From Flexibacter flexilis DSM 6793 (GTDB lineage Bacteria; Bacteroidota; Bacteroidia; Cytophagales; Flexibacteraceae), in assembly GCF_900112255.1 (NCBI RefSeq), contig NZ_FOLE01000006.1, positions 124,001-188,000 of the forward strand: a DNA stretch of 64,000 nucleotides, given 5' to 3'. Positions within the stretch are counted from its first letter, which is position 1, and every line of letters begins with the position of its first letter. Positions 1 to 8,895 of this stretch are shown one piece after another. The notes under the pieces were generated by a model. The model was not told where the DNA came from, did not search any database, and was given only the letters and a program-made list of their open reading frames with translations. The translations under genes and the position numbers were made by a program.

Positions 1-1
1 C

Positions 2-799
2 ACAGATAGGAAAGTTGGTGTAGTAATGGCTGGAAATATTCCTGCTGTGGGTTTTCATGATTGGCTGTGTGTGGTATTGGCTGGCCATCAGGCGTATCTT
101 AAATTAAGTGCATTAGACGCTGTATTGATGCATTGGTTGGTAACAAAATTGGCGGAGTTAGTCCCAGAAATGGCCGCGCGTACACATATTGCCGAACGCC
201 TTAATGATGTTGATGTAATTATTGCGACAGGCAGTGATAATTCTGCGCGGTATTTTTCTCATTATTTTGGTAAAAAACCAAATATTATTCGACAAAATAG
301 AACTTCCGTCGCGATTCTTACAGGCACTGAAACGGAAGAGGAACTTCAGCAATTAGGTTCGGATATTTTTACTTACTATGGCTTGGGTTGTAGGAATGTT
401 TCTAAGATTTTTATTCCAGAAAGCTATGATTTAGTCCCCTTTTTGGCCGCGCAAGAGGTATATTCATACGTTCAAAATCACCACAAATACCATAATAATT
501 ATGATTACAATAAATCTATTTATTTGGTAAATAGAACGCCACATTTAGATACGGGTTTTTTAGTGGTAGCTGAATCACAAGAACTAGTTTCGCCTGTATC
601 AGTGTTATATTACGAACGTTATGCCAACGAACAAGATTTATTAGATAAAATTACGGCTCTTGAATCCAAAATTCAGTGTGTAGTTACGAATAAAATAATT
701 GATTTTCAGCGAATTGTTAAGTACGGAAAAGCTCAATCTCCTTTGCTTGCTGATTACGCTGATGGTGTTGATACAATGTTATTTCTTACCCAGAATTGA
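2..799 (+). CDS. Acyl-CoA reductase (LuxC-like, aldehyde dehydrogenase superfamily), 5' partial
   Basis: The C-terminal 265 or so residues of a LuxC-family acyl-CoA reductase, an NAD(P)H-dependent enzyme that reduces acyl-CoA to aldehyde through a cysteine thioester. The frame is open to the left edge, reading TDRKVGVVMAGNIP before the first internal ATG at 26, so the true start lies outside the window and ATG 26 is internal. Recognisable features are the VMAGNIPAVGFHD nucleotide-binding-like segment, the IIATGSDNSARYF stretch and GLGCRN, which carries the expected catalytic cysteine. The TGA stop (797-799) is separated by only 2 bases from the hslV ATG at 802, so the two genes are probably co-transcribed. 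Substrate chain length cannot be judged. Family assignment is good; the physiological role is inferred. Confidence 0.8.
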   Translation, partial: TDRKVGVVMAGNIPAVGFHDWLCVVLAGHQAYLKLSALDAVLMHWLVTKLAELVPEMAARTHIAERLNDVDVIIATGSDNSARYFSHYFGKKPNIIRQNRTSVAILTGTETEEELQQLGSDIFTYYGLGCRNVSKIFIPESYDLVPFLAAQEVYSYVQNHHKYHNNYDYNKSIYLVNRTPHLDTGFLVVAESQELVSPVSVLYYERYANEQDLLDKITALESKIQCVVTNKIIDFQRIVKYGKAQSPLLADYADGVDTMLFLTQN

Positions 800-801
800 T
801 A

Positions 802-1359
802 ATGAACGAATTAAAACCTATCATAAAATCTACTACGGTAGTGGCCATTGTGCATAATGGTCAAGTGGCTATTGGTGCTGATGGTCAGGCTACAATGAAT
901 AATACTGTAGCTAAAAGTAATGTTAAGAAAATCCGAAAACTGCATGACGGAAAAATTGTAACTGGTTTTGCGGGTTCTACGGCGGATGCTTTTACACTTT
1001 TAGATCGCTTCGATGAAAAGCTAAACGCATATCGCGGGAATATGAAACGCGCCGCAATTGAGTTGGCTAAAGACTGGCGCACAGATCGTTATCTACGTAA
1101 GTTGGAAGCGATGTTGATTTGCGCGGACGCACAAGAAGTTTTGATTATTTCGGGAACGGGGGATGTACTAGAACCAGACAATGGTGTTGCTACAATTGGT
1201 TCGGGAAGTATGTATGCGCAAGCCGCCGCTTTAGCCCTAAAAAAACACGCGCCACATATGTCCGCAGAAGAAATAGTGCGCGAAAGTCTTCATATTGCTG
1301 CGGATATTTGCATTTATACAAATCATAATTTGATTATAGAAACGGTAAAAGCCAACTAG
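802..1359 (+). CDS. hslV: ATP-dependent protease HslV, peptidase subunit
   Basis: The proteolytic subunit of the cytoplasmic HslUV (ClpYQ) protease, which forms dodecamers and degrades proteins unfolded by the HslU ATPase. The 185-residue length is typical. The blocks GADGQATMNNTVAKSN, GFAGSTADAFTLL, AKDWRTDRYLRKLEAML and IGSGSMYA match the family throughout. The N-terminal threonine nucleophile is normally exposed by Met removal; here the equivalent Thr-Thr lies at residues 11-12 after a short leader (MNELKPIIKS), so leader cleavage is implied if the enzyme uses that threonine. I chose ATG 802 over the TTG at 796, because 796 overlaps the upstream stop codon. No hslU is in the window, so the partner ATPase must be elsewhere. 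Confidence 0.95.
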   Translation: MNELKPIIKSTTVVAIVHNGQVAIGADGQATMNNTVAKSNVKKIRKLHDGKIVTGFAGSTADAFTLLDRFDEKLNAYRGNMKRAAIELAKDWRTDRYLRKLEAMLICADAQEVLIISGTGDVLEPDNGVATIGSGSMYAQAAALALKKHAPHMSAEEIVRESLHIAADICIYTNHNLIIETVKAN

Positions 1360-1683
1360 TTGTTTATTTTTTATAGAAGGGTATTGTCAAAATCATAGTT
1401 TGTGTAATTGTATTTTTGAGCGATAAAATATTGAAACATGATTCTTTTTTGAAATTATGGCAAAAAAATATTATTCTGAATAATTCAATTATTTAAAACA
1501 ATATTTTACGATACAGGATATAATTATTTTTATTACCCAGAAAACCAATTATTGTAAAATATTCTACTTTTTACCGCAGTGTGTGTGTGTGATTCTTTGA
1601 GGGGATACTACCGAACGAACTACTAAATTTACTATATTTACAGCCAATATTATGTTTTTTCTAAACTAACAAAACTCCTTTTG
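1360..1683. other. AT-rich intergenic stretch without a gene
   Basis: About 320 bases between hslV and the next secreted protein. It is strongly AT-rich, with a short GT tract near 1579-1590 and a TATTTTTG string near 1412 that fits the Bacteroidota -7 box by chance or function. I found no convincing ORF, RNA gene or strong hairpin terminator. Confidence 0.6.
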
Positions 1684-2259
1684 ATGAAAAATTTAAAATC
1701 TTTTTTCGCAGCTATTATACTAATGTGCTGTGTGGTAGTGCAAGCGCACGCACAAACTGATACGAGAAGAAACAAAGCTCAGCTTTCCTTACAAGGTAAA
1801 ACAGAGACTTATAACTATGAGAGTAAGGCTGTTACCTTCTACCTTAATATGGAGAATAAATCAGTGAATTTTTATGCGAAGTCTTATACATTTGTAATGG
1901 ATATGCCTGATAGTGAGCAAAAAGTATTACTTATTAATGCGTTGCGCATGAACAGTGAAAAATCTGCTGTAATAGAGTTCAAATCTCCTTTGCCCGCTAA
2001 TTTTACGATGCCTGCGGCTAGCCAATCTAAAAAAGTCATGATGAATGGTACATTGTCGGTGGCTGGAGCTAATACTTCTGTGCAAATACCTATGACTGTA
2101 AGCGCAGATGCAAAGAAAAATTATTCTTATAGCCTCCATGCTACCATTGATTTGAAAAACTTAGGAGTTGAGCTACCATCTGATGTTTTAGAAAAAACAA
2201 CAGGAGTTATAAATATCTCAATGGCAAACGCTATCCAAACAGTAACTTACCGTAAATAA
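1684..2259 (+). CDS. Small secreted protein, possibly YceI-like
   Basis: A 191-residue exported protein of unknown function. It starts at ATG 1684, followed by a clear Sec signal peptide (Lys-rich start, hydrophobic FFAAIILMCCVVVQ, cleavage after AHA). The mature part alternates short beta-strand-like segments. The pattern MNGTLSVAG....VQIPMTVSAD followed by LKNLGVELP is reminiscent of the end of YceI-like lipid-binding barrels (where a G-x-L-x-x-x-G element precedes the last strands), but the similarity is weak and I do not claim the family. It has no lipobox and no T9SS C-terminal domain. The next gene starts 23 bases downstream on the same strand, so the two may form an operon. Confidence 0.7.
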   Translation: MKNLKSFFAAIILMCCVVVQAHAQTDTRRNKAQLSLQGKTETYNYESKAVTFYLNMENKSVNFYAKSYTFVMDMPDSEQKVLLINALRMNSEKSAVIEFKSPLPANFTMPAASQSKKVMMNGTLSVAGANTSVQIPMTVSADAKKNYSYSLHATIDLKNLGVELPSDVLEKTTGVINISMANAIQTVTYRK

Positions 2260-2282
2260 AAACCTTTTCACTGTCAACTATC

Positions 2283-4343
2283 ATGAAATACAATATTACT
2301 TTTCTTTTCTTATTTTTATTAGGCTGGGCGAAGGTATATAGCCAGACAACGTGTGCTTCTGCTACTTATGTTCCGAAGCCTTCTCAAGACTGTAAAGGAG
2401 CCATTGCTCTTTGTCAATTATCGACTACATACCCAACTGGCTCTATTTGTGGTCCTGGTGCTATCCCTGGCGAAATATCAACAGGATCTTGCTTGAGTTC
2501 CAATGAACGAAATACTACTTGGTATGTGTTTAAAGTATCCCAATCTGGTAAATTAAAATTCAAAATTAAGCCATTGGACGTTACTGCTACAAGTAACGGT
2601 GATACTGATTATGATTGGGCTGTATTTAAATTGCCCGCAGGTCAGCAAAATACAGCATCGATTTGTGCGCAAATTAAAAATAATCTTTCTTGGCAATTTA
2701 GCTGTAACTATTCTTCGCAGGATGGTGAGACAGGTATGTATGAAACTTCTACTACTCAGCAAGTTGATGTGCAAGGGGCTGGTGGTTCGCGTTTTAACAG
2801 AACCAAAACAGTAAATGTAGGGGAGTACTATGTTTTAGCAGTGGATAACTTTACAGGAGGAACTGAGCTAGCAAATCTTATGGGCTATACCATCACTTTT
2901 GCAGATCCATCAGATCCGTTACATGCTGATGCGGCGGATATCGTGCCAGGTGAAGATACAATTTCTATTTCTGCAATTACGCAGACACCTACTTGTGTTA
3001 ATAACAGTGTAGTATTTAGCTTTGATTCTCCTGTAAGATGTGACTCTGTGAAGGCATCTAAGTTTGAAATTAAAGGAGCGAACCCTCCATATACTATTTT
3101 AAGTGTAACGCCTTTTAGTGCAGCTGATTGTAGTGATGACGGTCAATCGCAAACATATAAACTTACATTTACGCCAGCTTTTGTTGACTCTACTTATCAG
3201 CTTTTTATCAGAAAAACAATCAAAGATATTTGTGAAAATAACGTAAGATTGGATAGCTTGCCATTTACTATTAAGCCGTTCTTGGGTACTACGGTTTATT
3301 TATCAGGCGATTCTGCGGTTTGTCCTAATACAGTAGTGACACTAAGAGCTGATACAACTTTGTCTGGTACTTACACTTATATTTGGAAAAAAGACGATGT
3401 AGTAATACCAGGAGCTACTACTTCTAGCTACTCTTTTATACCAACTTCGACTACTTACTCGCAATATAAAGTGATTGCTTCTTTGTTAGGTGGTTGTAAG
3501 GATTCATCTTCAGTACCTGTTCGCTTGGCAGATTTACCTTTGCTCACAATGCCTGCAAATGATACAGTTTGTTATGGTGGTAAGAATGTAAAAAAGCTAT
3601 TAGAACCTGTTATTACTGCAACTCCTGGAGAGACATTAAAATATAAATGGACTTCAAGAAATAATCGTACAAAAACATTGAGCACTGCGCCAACTTTTGA
3701 AGCATCACTTGACACTACAGATATTTATACCTTAACAATTACCAACTCTCGTGATTGCCAGGTAAAAGCTTCTACTACTATTTTTGTTGGTGATTCAATC
3801 GCTCCTAAGTTTACTGTGGATACTTTGTATGGTGCTGCTCCTCTTACTGTGCATTATACAAATACTTCGGAAGGCCAAAGAGTGAAATATTCTTGGAACT
3901 TCGGAGACCCAACAACGCCTCCAACAGAGTTTACTATTACTAAAGATTCTGTACATATTTACAGCACTCCTTCGTTGGCTGATACAACGTATTATTTTAC
4001 AACGTTGTCGGTAATGGATACAACGACAGCTATTGCCAAAAAACTTTCGTTGAATGGCTGTGTGAAGACTTATACTCAAGTAATTAAAGTTGTTCCGTTC
4101 ATTATCCCGAACATTATCACACCAAACGGCGATTACAAAAATGATGGCTTCCGTTTCAGTGGTTGGTCAACAGAACTTACTTTGAAAGTTTACAATCGTT
4201 GGGGTAACTTGGTCTATGAAAGCAGCAGCTACAGAAATGATTGGGACGCTTCGCAATTGCCACAAGGTACTTACTTCTATTACCTTGAAGACAAACAATT
4301 GAACCGCACCGCTAAAGGTTGGGTGGACGTTCTCAAGAACTAA
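2283..4343 (+). CDS. PKD-domain surface protein with gliding-motility-type (CHU_C) T9SS C-terminal signal
   Basis: A 686-residue exported protein. Residues 1-21 are a signal peptide ending YSQ. The N-terminal region (CKGAIALCQLSTTYP ... WYVFKVSQSGKLKFKI ... DYDWAVFKL) is a module common at the start of Bacteroidota gliding-associated proteins. Ig/PKD-like segments follow, including GAAPLTVHYTNTS...YSWNFGDP near residues 515-545. The last 85 residues (IPNIITPNGDYKNDGF ... LKVYNRWGNLVYES ... LPQGTYFYYL) match the gliding-motility-associated C-terminal domain (CHU_C), a type-B T9SS sorting signal, so the protein should cross the outer membrane by T9SS and be released or attached at the surface. 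The binding target is unknown. A bidirectional hairpin follows the gene. Confidence 0.88.
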   Translation: MKYNITFLFLFLLGWAKVYSQTTCASATYVPKPSQDCKGAIALCQLSTTYPTGSICGPGAIPGEISTGSCLSSNERNTTWYVFKVSQSGKLKFKIKPLDVTATSNGDTDYDWAVFKLPAGQQNTASICAQIKNNLSWQFSCNYSSQDGETGMYETSTTQQVDVQGAGGSRFNRTKTVNVGEYYVLAVDNFTGGTELANLMGYTITFADPSDPLHADAADIVPGEDTISISAITQTPTCVNNSVVFSFDSPVRCDSVKASKFEIKGANPPYTILSVTPFSAADCSDDGQSQTYKLTFTPAFVDSTYQLFIRKTIKDICENNVRLDSLPFTIKPFLGTTVYLSGDSAVCPNTVVTLRADTTLSGTYTYIWKKDDVVIPGATTSSYSFIPTSTTYSQYKVIASLLGGCKDSSSVPVRLADLPLLTMPANDTVCYGGKNVKKLLEPVITATPGETLKYKWTSRNNRTKTLSTAPTFEASLDTTDIYTLTITNSRDCQVKASTTIFVGDSIAPKFTVDTLYGAAPLTVHYTNTSEGQRVKYSWNFGDPTTPPTEFTITKDSVHIYSTPSLADTTYYFTTLSVMDTTTAIAKKLSLNGCVKTYTQVIKVVPFIIPNIITPNGDYKNDGFRFSGWSTELTLKVYNRWGNLVYESSSYRNDWDASQLPQGTYFYYLEDKQLNRTAKGWVDVLKN

Positions 4344-4360
4344 TTATATTTCATTGCAAC

Positions 4361-4398
4361 AAAAAAGAAGCACTCCGAAAAAGGGTGCTTCTTTTTTG
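4361..4398. terminator. Bidirectional rho-independent terminator
   Basis: Arms AAAAAGAAGCAC and GTGCTTCTTTTT enclose a short loop, with A- and T-runs on both sides. It lies between two convergent genes and can serve both strands. Confidence 0.85.
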
Positions 4399-4401
4399 TT
4401 T

Positions 4402-7400
4402 TTAGAATAATGCTGTTAGTTGCACACGCCCGATGTGTACGGTACTTTGACTTTCCGAACGCCTCCCCTCGTAGCTGATTTGCAGTTGTAGGCCATTGCT
4501 CAAACGTTGCTGCCAGTTACCTTGCCAAGTGAAGTTTTGGCCGCGTGTAAGCCCTTCGAGCATTTCGTAAGCCAATGGCGTATTGTTGAGGGCGTTGTAT
4601 CGAATCTGCGTATATTTAATTCCAAACTGAAAATTTCTTTCGGAAAATTGACTCCATTTCAAATCTGTACCGATTTTTTGCAGCGTTGCTTGTTCATTGC
4701 CCCGCTGATTATCCTTTTGTGCATAAGCTCCCGAAATGCTTATGCGCAAGGTTGGGCTGGGCTGAAAGGCAAGTTCTGGGCTTATTTCGCGGTGCTTGAT
4801 GGTGTAGTTTCGGAGTGTCTGAAAATCTGAAGAGACTTTGCGGAGATTGTCTTGTAGTGTTGCTTGTAAATTAAAATAACGGTTTAGGTTTCCGCGCATC
4901 AGCAGCCGCCACTCCATGTTCTGTCGATTGTCAAAGCCGCTGGTAAGAAGTTGTTTTTGGGCGGATTGTAGCCACGTCAAATCGCCTCCAAAACTCGGTG
5001 ATGACCTATTGAAAAATAGCACGTTTCGCCAACTTTGTTGCACAGAAAGTAATTGCGCTTCGGGCAGATTGCCCAAAGGTGTAAAGCGTTCTAAAGCCGA
5101 ACCCGCTGTGATTTTTCGGTCTGCCGAAAGTGCCGTATTCAACGAAAACAGGCTGGCAACCGATTTGAATTTATTGGCCGAATTGCGCCATTTTTGCGGC
5201 ATCTGGGCATTGACTTTATAAACCCATTTCCCTTGATAGGCAGGCACATATTCGTTCGTAGGCACAAAAACCTTGATATATTGGCGGTCTTGTGTGAGTT
5301 GCGCCTCCACAAACTCATCTATTTGCGCAACGCCGTCGCCATTGCTGTCAATCCATTGGTGCGTGCCTTCGCCGAGTGTGGCCACTTTCACAAACTGATA
5401 TTCTCGCTTTAGCTCTTGCCCCGTAGAAGTGCTCACCACCAACTCGCTGCGAATGTGCCTTCTCAGATAATCGCCTGTCCAATCTACGCGGCTCATCAGT
5501 GTTTGTTCTTGGGCAATATTTTCGGTTAAATAATTATCTAAAGTTCTGTAAGTCAGTGTTAAAACAACTTTATTTTGCTTTTTGGTTTGCTTCGTAAAAC
5601 TTGCGTTGAGGGTGTTGGCTTGCGTGGATTTCCGAAAACTGCCGTTTTGTGGTGTTTGGTCGGCGCGCCACGAATACGACAGATTGAACAGCAAATCTTT
5701 GCTGTTTTCTGGATTTTGAAGGCTAAAACGATGTTCATCAAAATAAATTACCGACGAAAGAACCGCATCATTGGCTTTGTCCAATAGCCTATTTTTTTCA
5801 GTGTTATAACTATAAATACCTGTAAACCATTTGTTTTTGTAGCTCGGATTAAGTCCCAATTTATACCAATGCGTTTGCCCGTCAGTAGTGTTATTGAGCA
5901 AATAAAATCCTGTTGCCGTTGCGCCAAAGTGTTTTTTAGGATTAGTATTGATGGAAATGTTTTGCTGCCAACCGTTCACGATTGCGCCTTTTTGTCGGTA
6001 AAGTCCTTCGTACTGAAATGAATTTTGGTTCGAATCAAGTAATTGTGTTTGCAGAGCCAACAGCCTGTCGGTGGCCTGTGTGGTAGTGTTGCTTGTCCAA
6101 TTGCGGTCAAATTCTACGGTTCTGAAACGGTCTATTGGGCTAAAATTTTGGCTTAAATTTTCCCAGTAAATTTTAGAATGAAGACGCATTTTTCTGCTTA
6201 ACTTCTTGTCTTTGAGACTAACTCCAATTTTGTAAGCACGGCCTTTGTCGTCTTCGGCATTTTCTTGCGAATAGCGATTGAGGTCGTTTTGCGAAAAATC
6301 CATTTCCCCGAATACTTGCCAATTTTTATCCAAATTATACTGCCCTCCAAACGACGACATTGTTTTTTTCTTAGGTGTAATTATCTGTCTTGCAGGAATA
6401 TAACGGCCTAAACCTTCACCCACCCACTCATAAATTTTGCCATTCACGAGGCTGTTTTGAAGTTGATAACTGCCTTTTCCTTCGCCTGCATCGCTGAAAA
6501 TAACCTGATAAAAAATCTGACCTTCGGCGGGTTGACTCGTGTACTGAAAAATGGAATCTGTGCCGCTTGGCGCAAGGATTTTGGTATAATAAATCTGGCC
6601 TTCCGTGTAAGTGGTTTGGCGCGTAGCCCCGCTGATAATGGCTTGGTCGAGGTGGTCGCCGATGCTCGAAAGTAGTTGCGTGGTTTCGGAATTTAGCTCA
6701 AAACTTAAAGGGCGGTTTGGGTTGTCGGCTTCTTGGTAAAGGTTCATAAAAAACGACAAATCGCCAATCGTTTGCTTGTGTGAAGCCATCATAATACTGC
6801 GATTGTAATTGCGCTCGGCGTACTCAAAATCCACGCGCACGCGCGAGTAACGCGTAATCAAAATATTGTTCGTGAACGTGATTTCGCCTTGATTGTAATC
6901 AATCACATAATCAAAATTAAAGCCGCGTTTGAGCAATTGCCCGTCCAGATATACCTTTTCAGAATTAGCCAAAATAACGATAAATATCTCATTAGAAGGA
7001 GCTTTAAGGCGGTATGGCCCTTGCACGCCTTCCGAAACGGACACGCTATCCGAATAAAATTTGCCCTTCGACACAGCCGCCGCAATGCTGGTTTCCGCGT
7101 GGCTGTTGCTGTCACTCCATTGGGTGCTCAGCGAACCGCCTTGTACATTTTTATAGTATCTCAAAAAATAAGATTCGGGCAATTGCTGCAACACAATATC
7201 TCCCGCCAACAATTTGGTTTTGGGCGTGGCCAATTGCACATACACGCGGTCAAACTCGCGGAGTTGCTGCGTGTTGCCTTGCGGTTGGTATGGAATACTT
7301 TGGTCTGAAATGACAGCAGTAAGTTTCAGATTGTCAGAAAGTTGTCCGTCAATTTGCAAATTGAGAGCCGAATTAACAAAAGCGTTTTGCGTGTTGCCCA

Positions 7401-7839
7401 ACGACAAACCGCGTGTAATGCTGCCCGTTTTCTGCAAATTCGGTGTGTTAATAAGTTCCTGCTTGCGTTCGGCGGGTGGCAGCTGCGTTTTTCCTTTGCC
7501 GTAATCCGTGTAACTAATGTGTTGGCTGTACTGCTTCATATCTCTGTTGAAATATTCTTTGGTGAGCAGTAGCGGAAAAATTCGGTAACAAATTTGTGCA
7601 GAATCGCCTTCTTTAAAATTTCCAGAAAAATATAACGTATTGGAATTGAGGTTGTAATGCGCTTTCAGACTGCTGTCCGCGTGGCTGATTTGTACGGAGT
7701 TGGGAACGATGGTGGCGGTTGAGTCCACGCAAAAAGGGGTACTACTTAGGCGTATTTTCTGGCAACGCAAGGCCGTAACTTGTCCCCAAGTTATTGCAGA
7801 CCAAAGCATTAAACAGACCCAAAGCCCAACCTTTTTCAT
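4402..7839 (-). CDS. Large outer-membrane beta-barrel-type protein
   Basis: A 1145-residue exported protein. I place the start at ATG 7839, which gives a clean signal peptide (MKKVGLWVCLMLWSAITWG, then Q); a longer frame upstream lacks an ATG. Around residues 140-240 it reads TGSITRGLSLGNTQNAFVNS, then LNLQIDGQLSDNLKLTAVISDQ and LLAGDIVL. This is the style of a domain found in large Bacteroidota outer-membrane proteins, including the T9SS translocon protein SprA, although the protein is far too short to be SprA. The rest is rich in alternating aromatic strands (KIYWENLSQNF, LQISYEGRRS), and it ends at ...RVQLTALF with a terminal Phe as in outer-membrane barrels. Function is unknown; it may be a porin-like or translocon accessory protein. 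Confidence 0.75.
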   Translation of the reverse strand: MKKVGLWVCLMLWSAITWGQVTALRCQKIRLSSTPFCVDSTATIVPNSVQISHADSSLKAHYNLNSNTLYFSGNFKEGDSAQICYRIFPLLLTKEYFNRDMKQYSQHISYTDYGKGKTQLPPAERKQELINTPNLQKTGSITRGLSLGNTQNAFVNSALNLQIDGQLSDNLKLTAVISDQSIPYQPQGNTQQLREFDRVYVQLATPKTKLLAGDIVLQQLPESYFLRYYKNVQGGSLSTQWSDSNSHAETSIAAAVSKGKFYSDSVSVSEGVQGPYRLKAPSNEIFIVILANSEKVYLDGQLLKRGFNFDYVIDYNQGEITFTNNILITRYSRVRVDFEYAERNYNRSIMMASHKQTIGDLSFFMNLYQEADNPNRPLSFELNSETTQLLSSIGDHLDQAIISGATRQTTYTEGQIYYTKILAPSGTDSIFQYTSQPAEGQIFYQVIFSDAGEGKGSYQLQNSLVNGKIYEWVGEGLGRYIPARQIITPKKKTMSSFGGQYNLDKNWQVFGEMDFSQNDLNRYSQENAEDDKGRAYKIGVSLKDKKLSRKMRLHSKIYWENLSQNFSPIDRFRTVEFDRNWTSNTTTQATDRLLALQTQLLDSNQNSFQYEGLYRQKGAIVNGWQQNISINTNPKKHFGATATGFYLLNNTTDGQTHWYKLGLNPSYKNKWFTGIYSYNTEKNRLLDKANDAVLSSVIYFDEHRFSLQNPENSKDLLFNLSYSWRADQTPQNGSFRKSTQANTLNASFTKQTKKQNKVVLTLTYRTLDNYLTENIAQEQTLMSRVDWTGDYLRRHIRSELVVSTSTGQELKREYQFVKVATLGEGTHQWIDSNGDGVAQIDEFVEAQLTQDRQYIKVFVPTNEYVPAYQGKWVYKVNAQMPQKWRNSANKFKSVASLFSLNTALSADRKITAGSALERFTPLGNLPEAQLLSVQQSWRNVLFFNRSSPSFGGDLTWLQSAQKQLLTSGFDNRQNMEWRLLMRGNLNRYFNLQATLQDNLRKVSSDFQTLRNYTIKHREISPELAFQPSPTLRISISGAYAQKDNQRGNEQATLQKIGTDLKWSQFSERNFQFGIKYTQIRYNALNNTPLAYEMLEGLTRGQNFTWQGNWQQRLSNGLQLQISYEGRRSESQSTVHIGRVQLTALF

Positions 7840-7937
7840 TTTTGTACAAATTTTCCAAAGATACAAAACGCGATTTTATAAGGGATATTTTTTGTAAAAA
7901 CAGACGGCAAGCTACTGGCCAACAAAAAATATTTTCC

Positions 7938-7974
7938 AAAACCATGTACTTTGTATTGCATAGTACATGGTTTT
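7938..7974. promoter_or_regulatory. Perfect 13-bp inverted repeat, operator-like
   Basis: Arms AAAACCATGTACT and AGTACATGGTTTT surround an 11-base centre (TTGTATTGCAT). The repeat overlaps the upstream half of a predicted promoter (-33 TTG at 7956-7958, -7 box TAGCTTTG at 7979-7986). The form GTACTxTGxATTGCATAGTAC resembles sites I associate with PadR-type regulators, from memory only. No regulator gene is adjacent. It could instead be a short hairpin for the divergent gene. Confidence 0.5.
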
Positions 7975-7986
7975 GTATTAGCTTTG
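7956..7986 (+). promoter_or_regulatory. Candidate Bacteroidota promoter for the small ORF-Nudix pair
   Basis: TTG at 7956-7958 and TAGCTTTG at 7979-7986 are separated by 20 bases, matching the TTTG / TAnnTTTG arrangement. The predicted start site is near 7993, about 28 bases upstream of the ATG at 8021. Confidence 0.5.
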
Positions 7987-8020
7987 CATCATTAAATCAT
8001 CAAAAACAATCTTAATCGTT

Positions 8021-8203
8021 ATGAAAGTCTTTTATATATTCTCGCTGGTTTGCTCTTTGAGCTGGCTTTCGCACCAAAAAGAAGTGGTGCAAAGCACTAA
8101 TACACAAAAAGTTACTACGGAGAAATGTCTAAAGGCTGCGCCAGTGGTAACAGTATCAAAGCCAAAGAGCAAATTTGTTTTGGCAAAAGATTCTATCCGA
8201 TAA
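8021..8203 (+). CDS. Small 60-residue exported or membrane peptide, unknown function
   Basis: A 60-residue ORF starting MKVFYIFSLVCSLSWLS, a short hydrophobic N-terminus compatible with a signal peptide, followed by a polar Lys/Thr/Val-rich tail. Support for it being real is positional: it sits just downstream of a good promoter and a palindromic operator-like site, and its stop is only 2 bases from the ATG of the Nudix gene, an arrangement typical of translational coupling. There is no lipobox, and I do not recognise a family. It could instead be a non-conserved leader peptide. Confidence 0.5.
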   Translation: MKVFYIFSLVCSLSWLSHQKEVVQSTNTQKVTTEKCLKAAPVVTVSKPKSKFVLAKDSIR

Positions 8204-8205
8204 TA

Positions 8206-8691
8206 ATGGAGGCAGCTCTAAAAGTGGTGTATGGTGGCCGCACGCGTGTACGGGTTTGTGGGCTGTGTTTTTCGGCAGACGAAACCGAATTGCTGTTGAT
8301 CGGGCATGAAGGCATTGCGACGGACGGACTTTGGTGGTCGCCTGCGGGTGGCGGTTTGGAGTTTGGCGAGTCGGCACACGAGGCCTTGACGCGTGAATTT
8401 GTGGAAGAAGTTGGTTTGCAAATAGAAGTCTTGGATTTACTTTTTGTAAATGAACACCTTGCCGACGGCCTGCACGCGGTGGAGCTTTTCTTTGAAGTAA
8501 AAATAATTGGCGGCCAGATTCGGGTAGGTTCTGACCCCGAAACACCGAAAAATATTATTTCGCAAGTGAAATTTATGTCGTTGGCGGAGCTGAAATCGTT
8601 GCCAGAAACGAATTATCACAACATTTTTTGGGAAATAAATACATTCAATGAGCTACGATTTTTGAAAAAATATCGTGTGATTAAAAAATAA
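8206..8691 (+). CDS. Nudix hydrolase
   Basis: A 161-residue cytoplasmic Nudix enzyme that hydrolyses a nucleoside diphosphate linked to another group. The Nudix box is complete: GGGLEFGESAHEALTREFVEEVGL contains the G-x5-E-x7-R-E-x-x-E-E-x-G pattern with all metal-binding glutamates. I chose ATG 8206, which abuts the preceding small ORF; an upstream in-frame start at 8125 would overlap that ORF heavily and encodes an unlikely N-terminus. The substrate cannot be told from sequence. The protein ends with a Lys-rich helix, and no hairpin terminator is evident directly after it. Confidence 0.88.
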   Translation: MEAALKVVYGGRTRVRVCGLCFSADETELLLIGHEGIATDGLWWSPAGGGLEFGESAHEALTREFVEEVGLQIEVLDLLFVNEHLADGLHAVELFFEVKIIGGQIRVGSDPETPKNIISQVKFMSLAELKSLPETNYHNIFWEINTFNELRFLKKYRVIKK

Positions 8692-8895
8692 CATTGTTTT
8701 TTATATTTTCATTTAACACTCTGAAATAGAGTGTTTTATTTAGGTTTTGACTTTTTGTGTTGGATTAAATTATTTCAAAACCGCATAATCCGCTAAGAAC
8801 TTTGCAACGCATAGCTTGTTTGTTTTGGATTTTCGGCTTAAAACCTATTATTTTGCGCCTCTTTAAAAAATTACGCAAATAAGTTATTCGGTATA

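Noticed and set aside
4507-7308. Several plus-strand ORFs of 70-140 residues
   Set aside because: They lie antisense to the large outer-membrane protein, and none has family-like motifs or plausible promoters.
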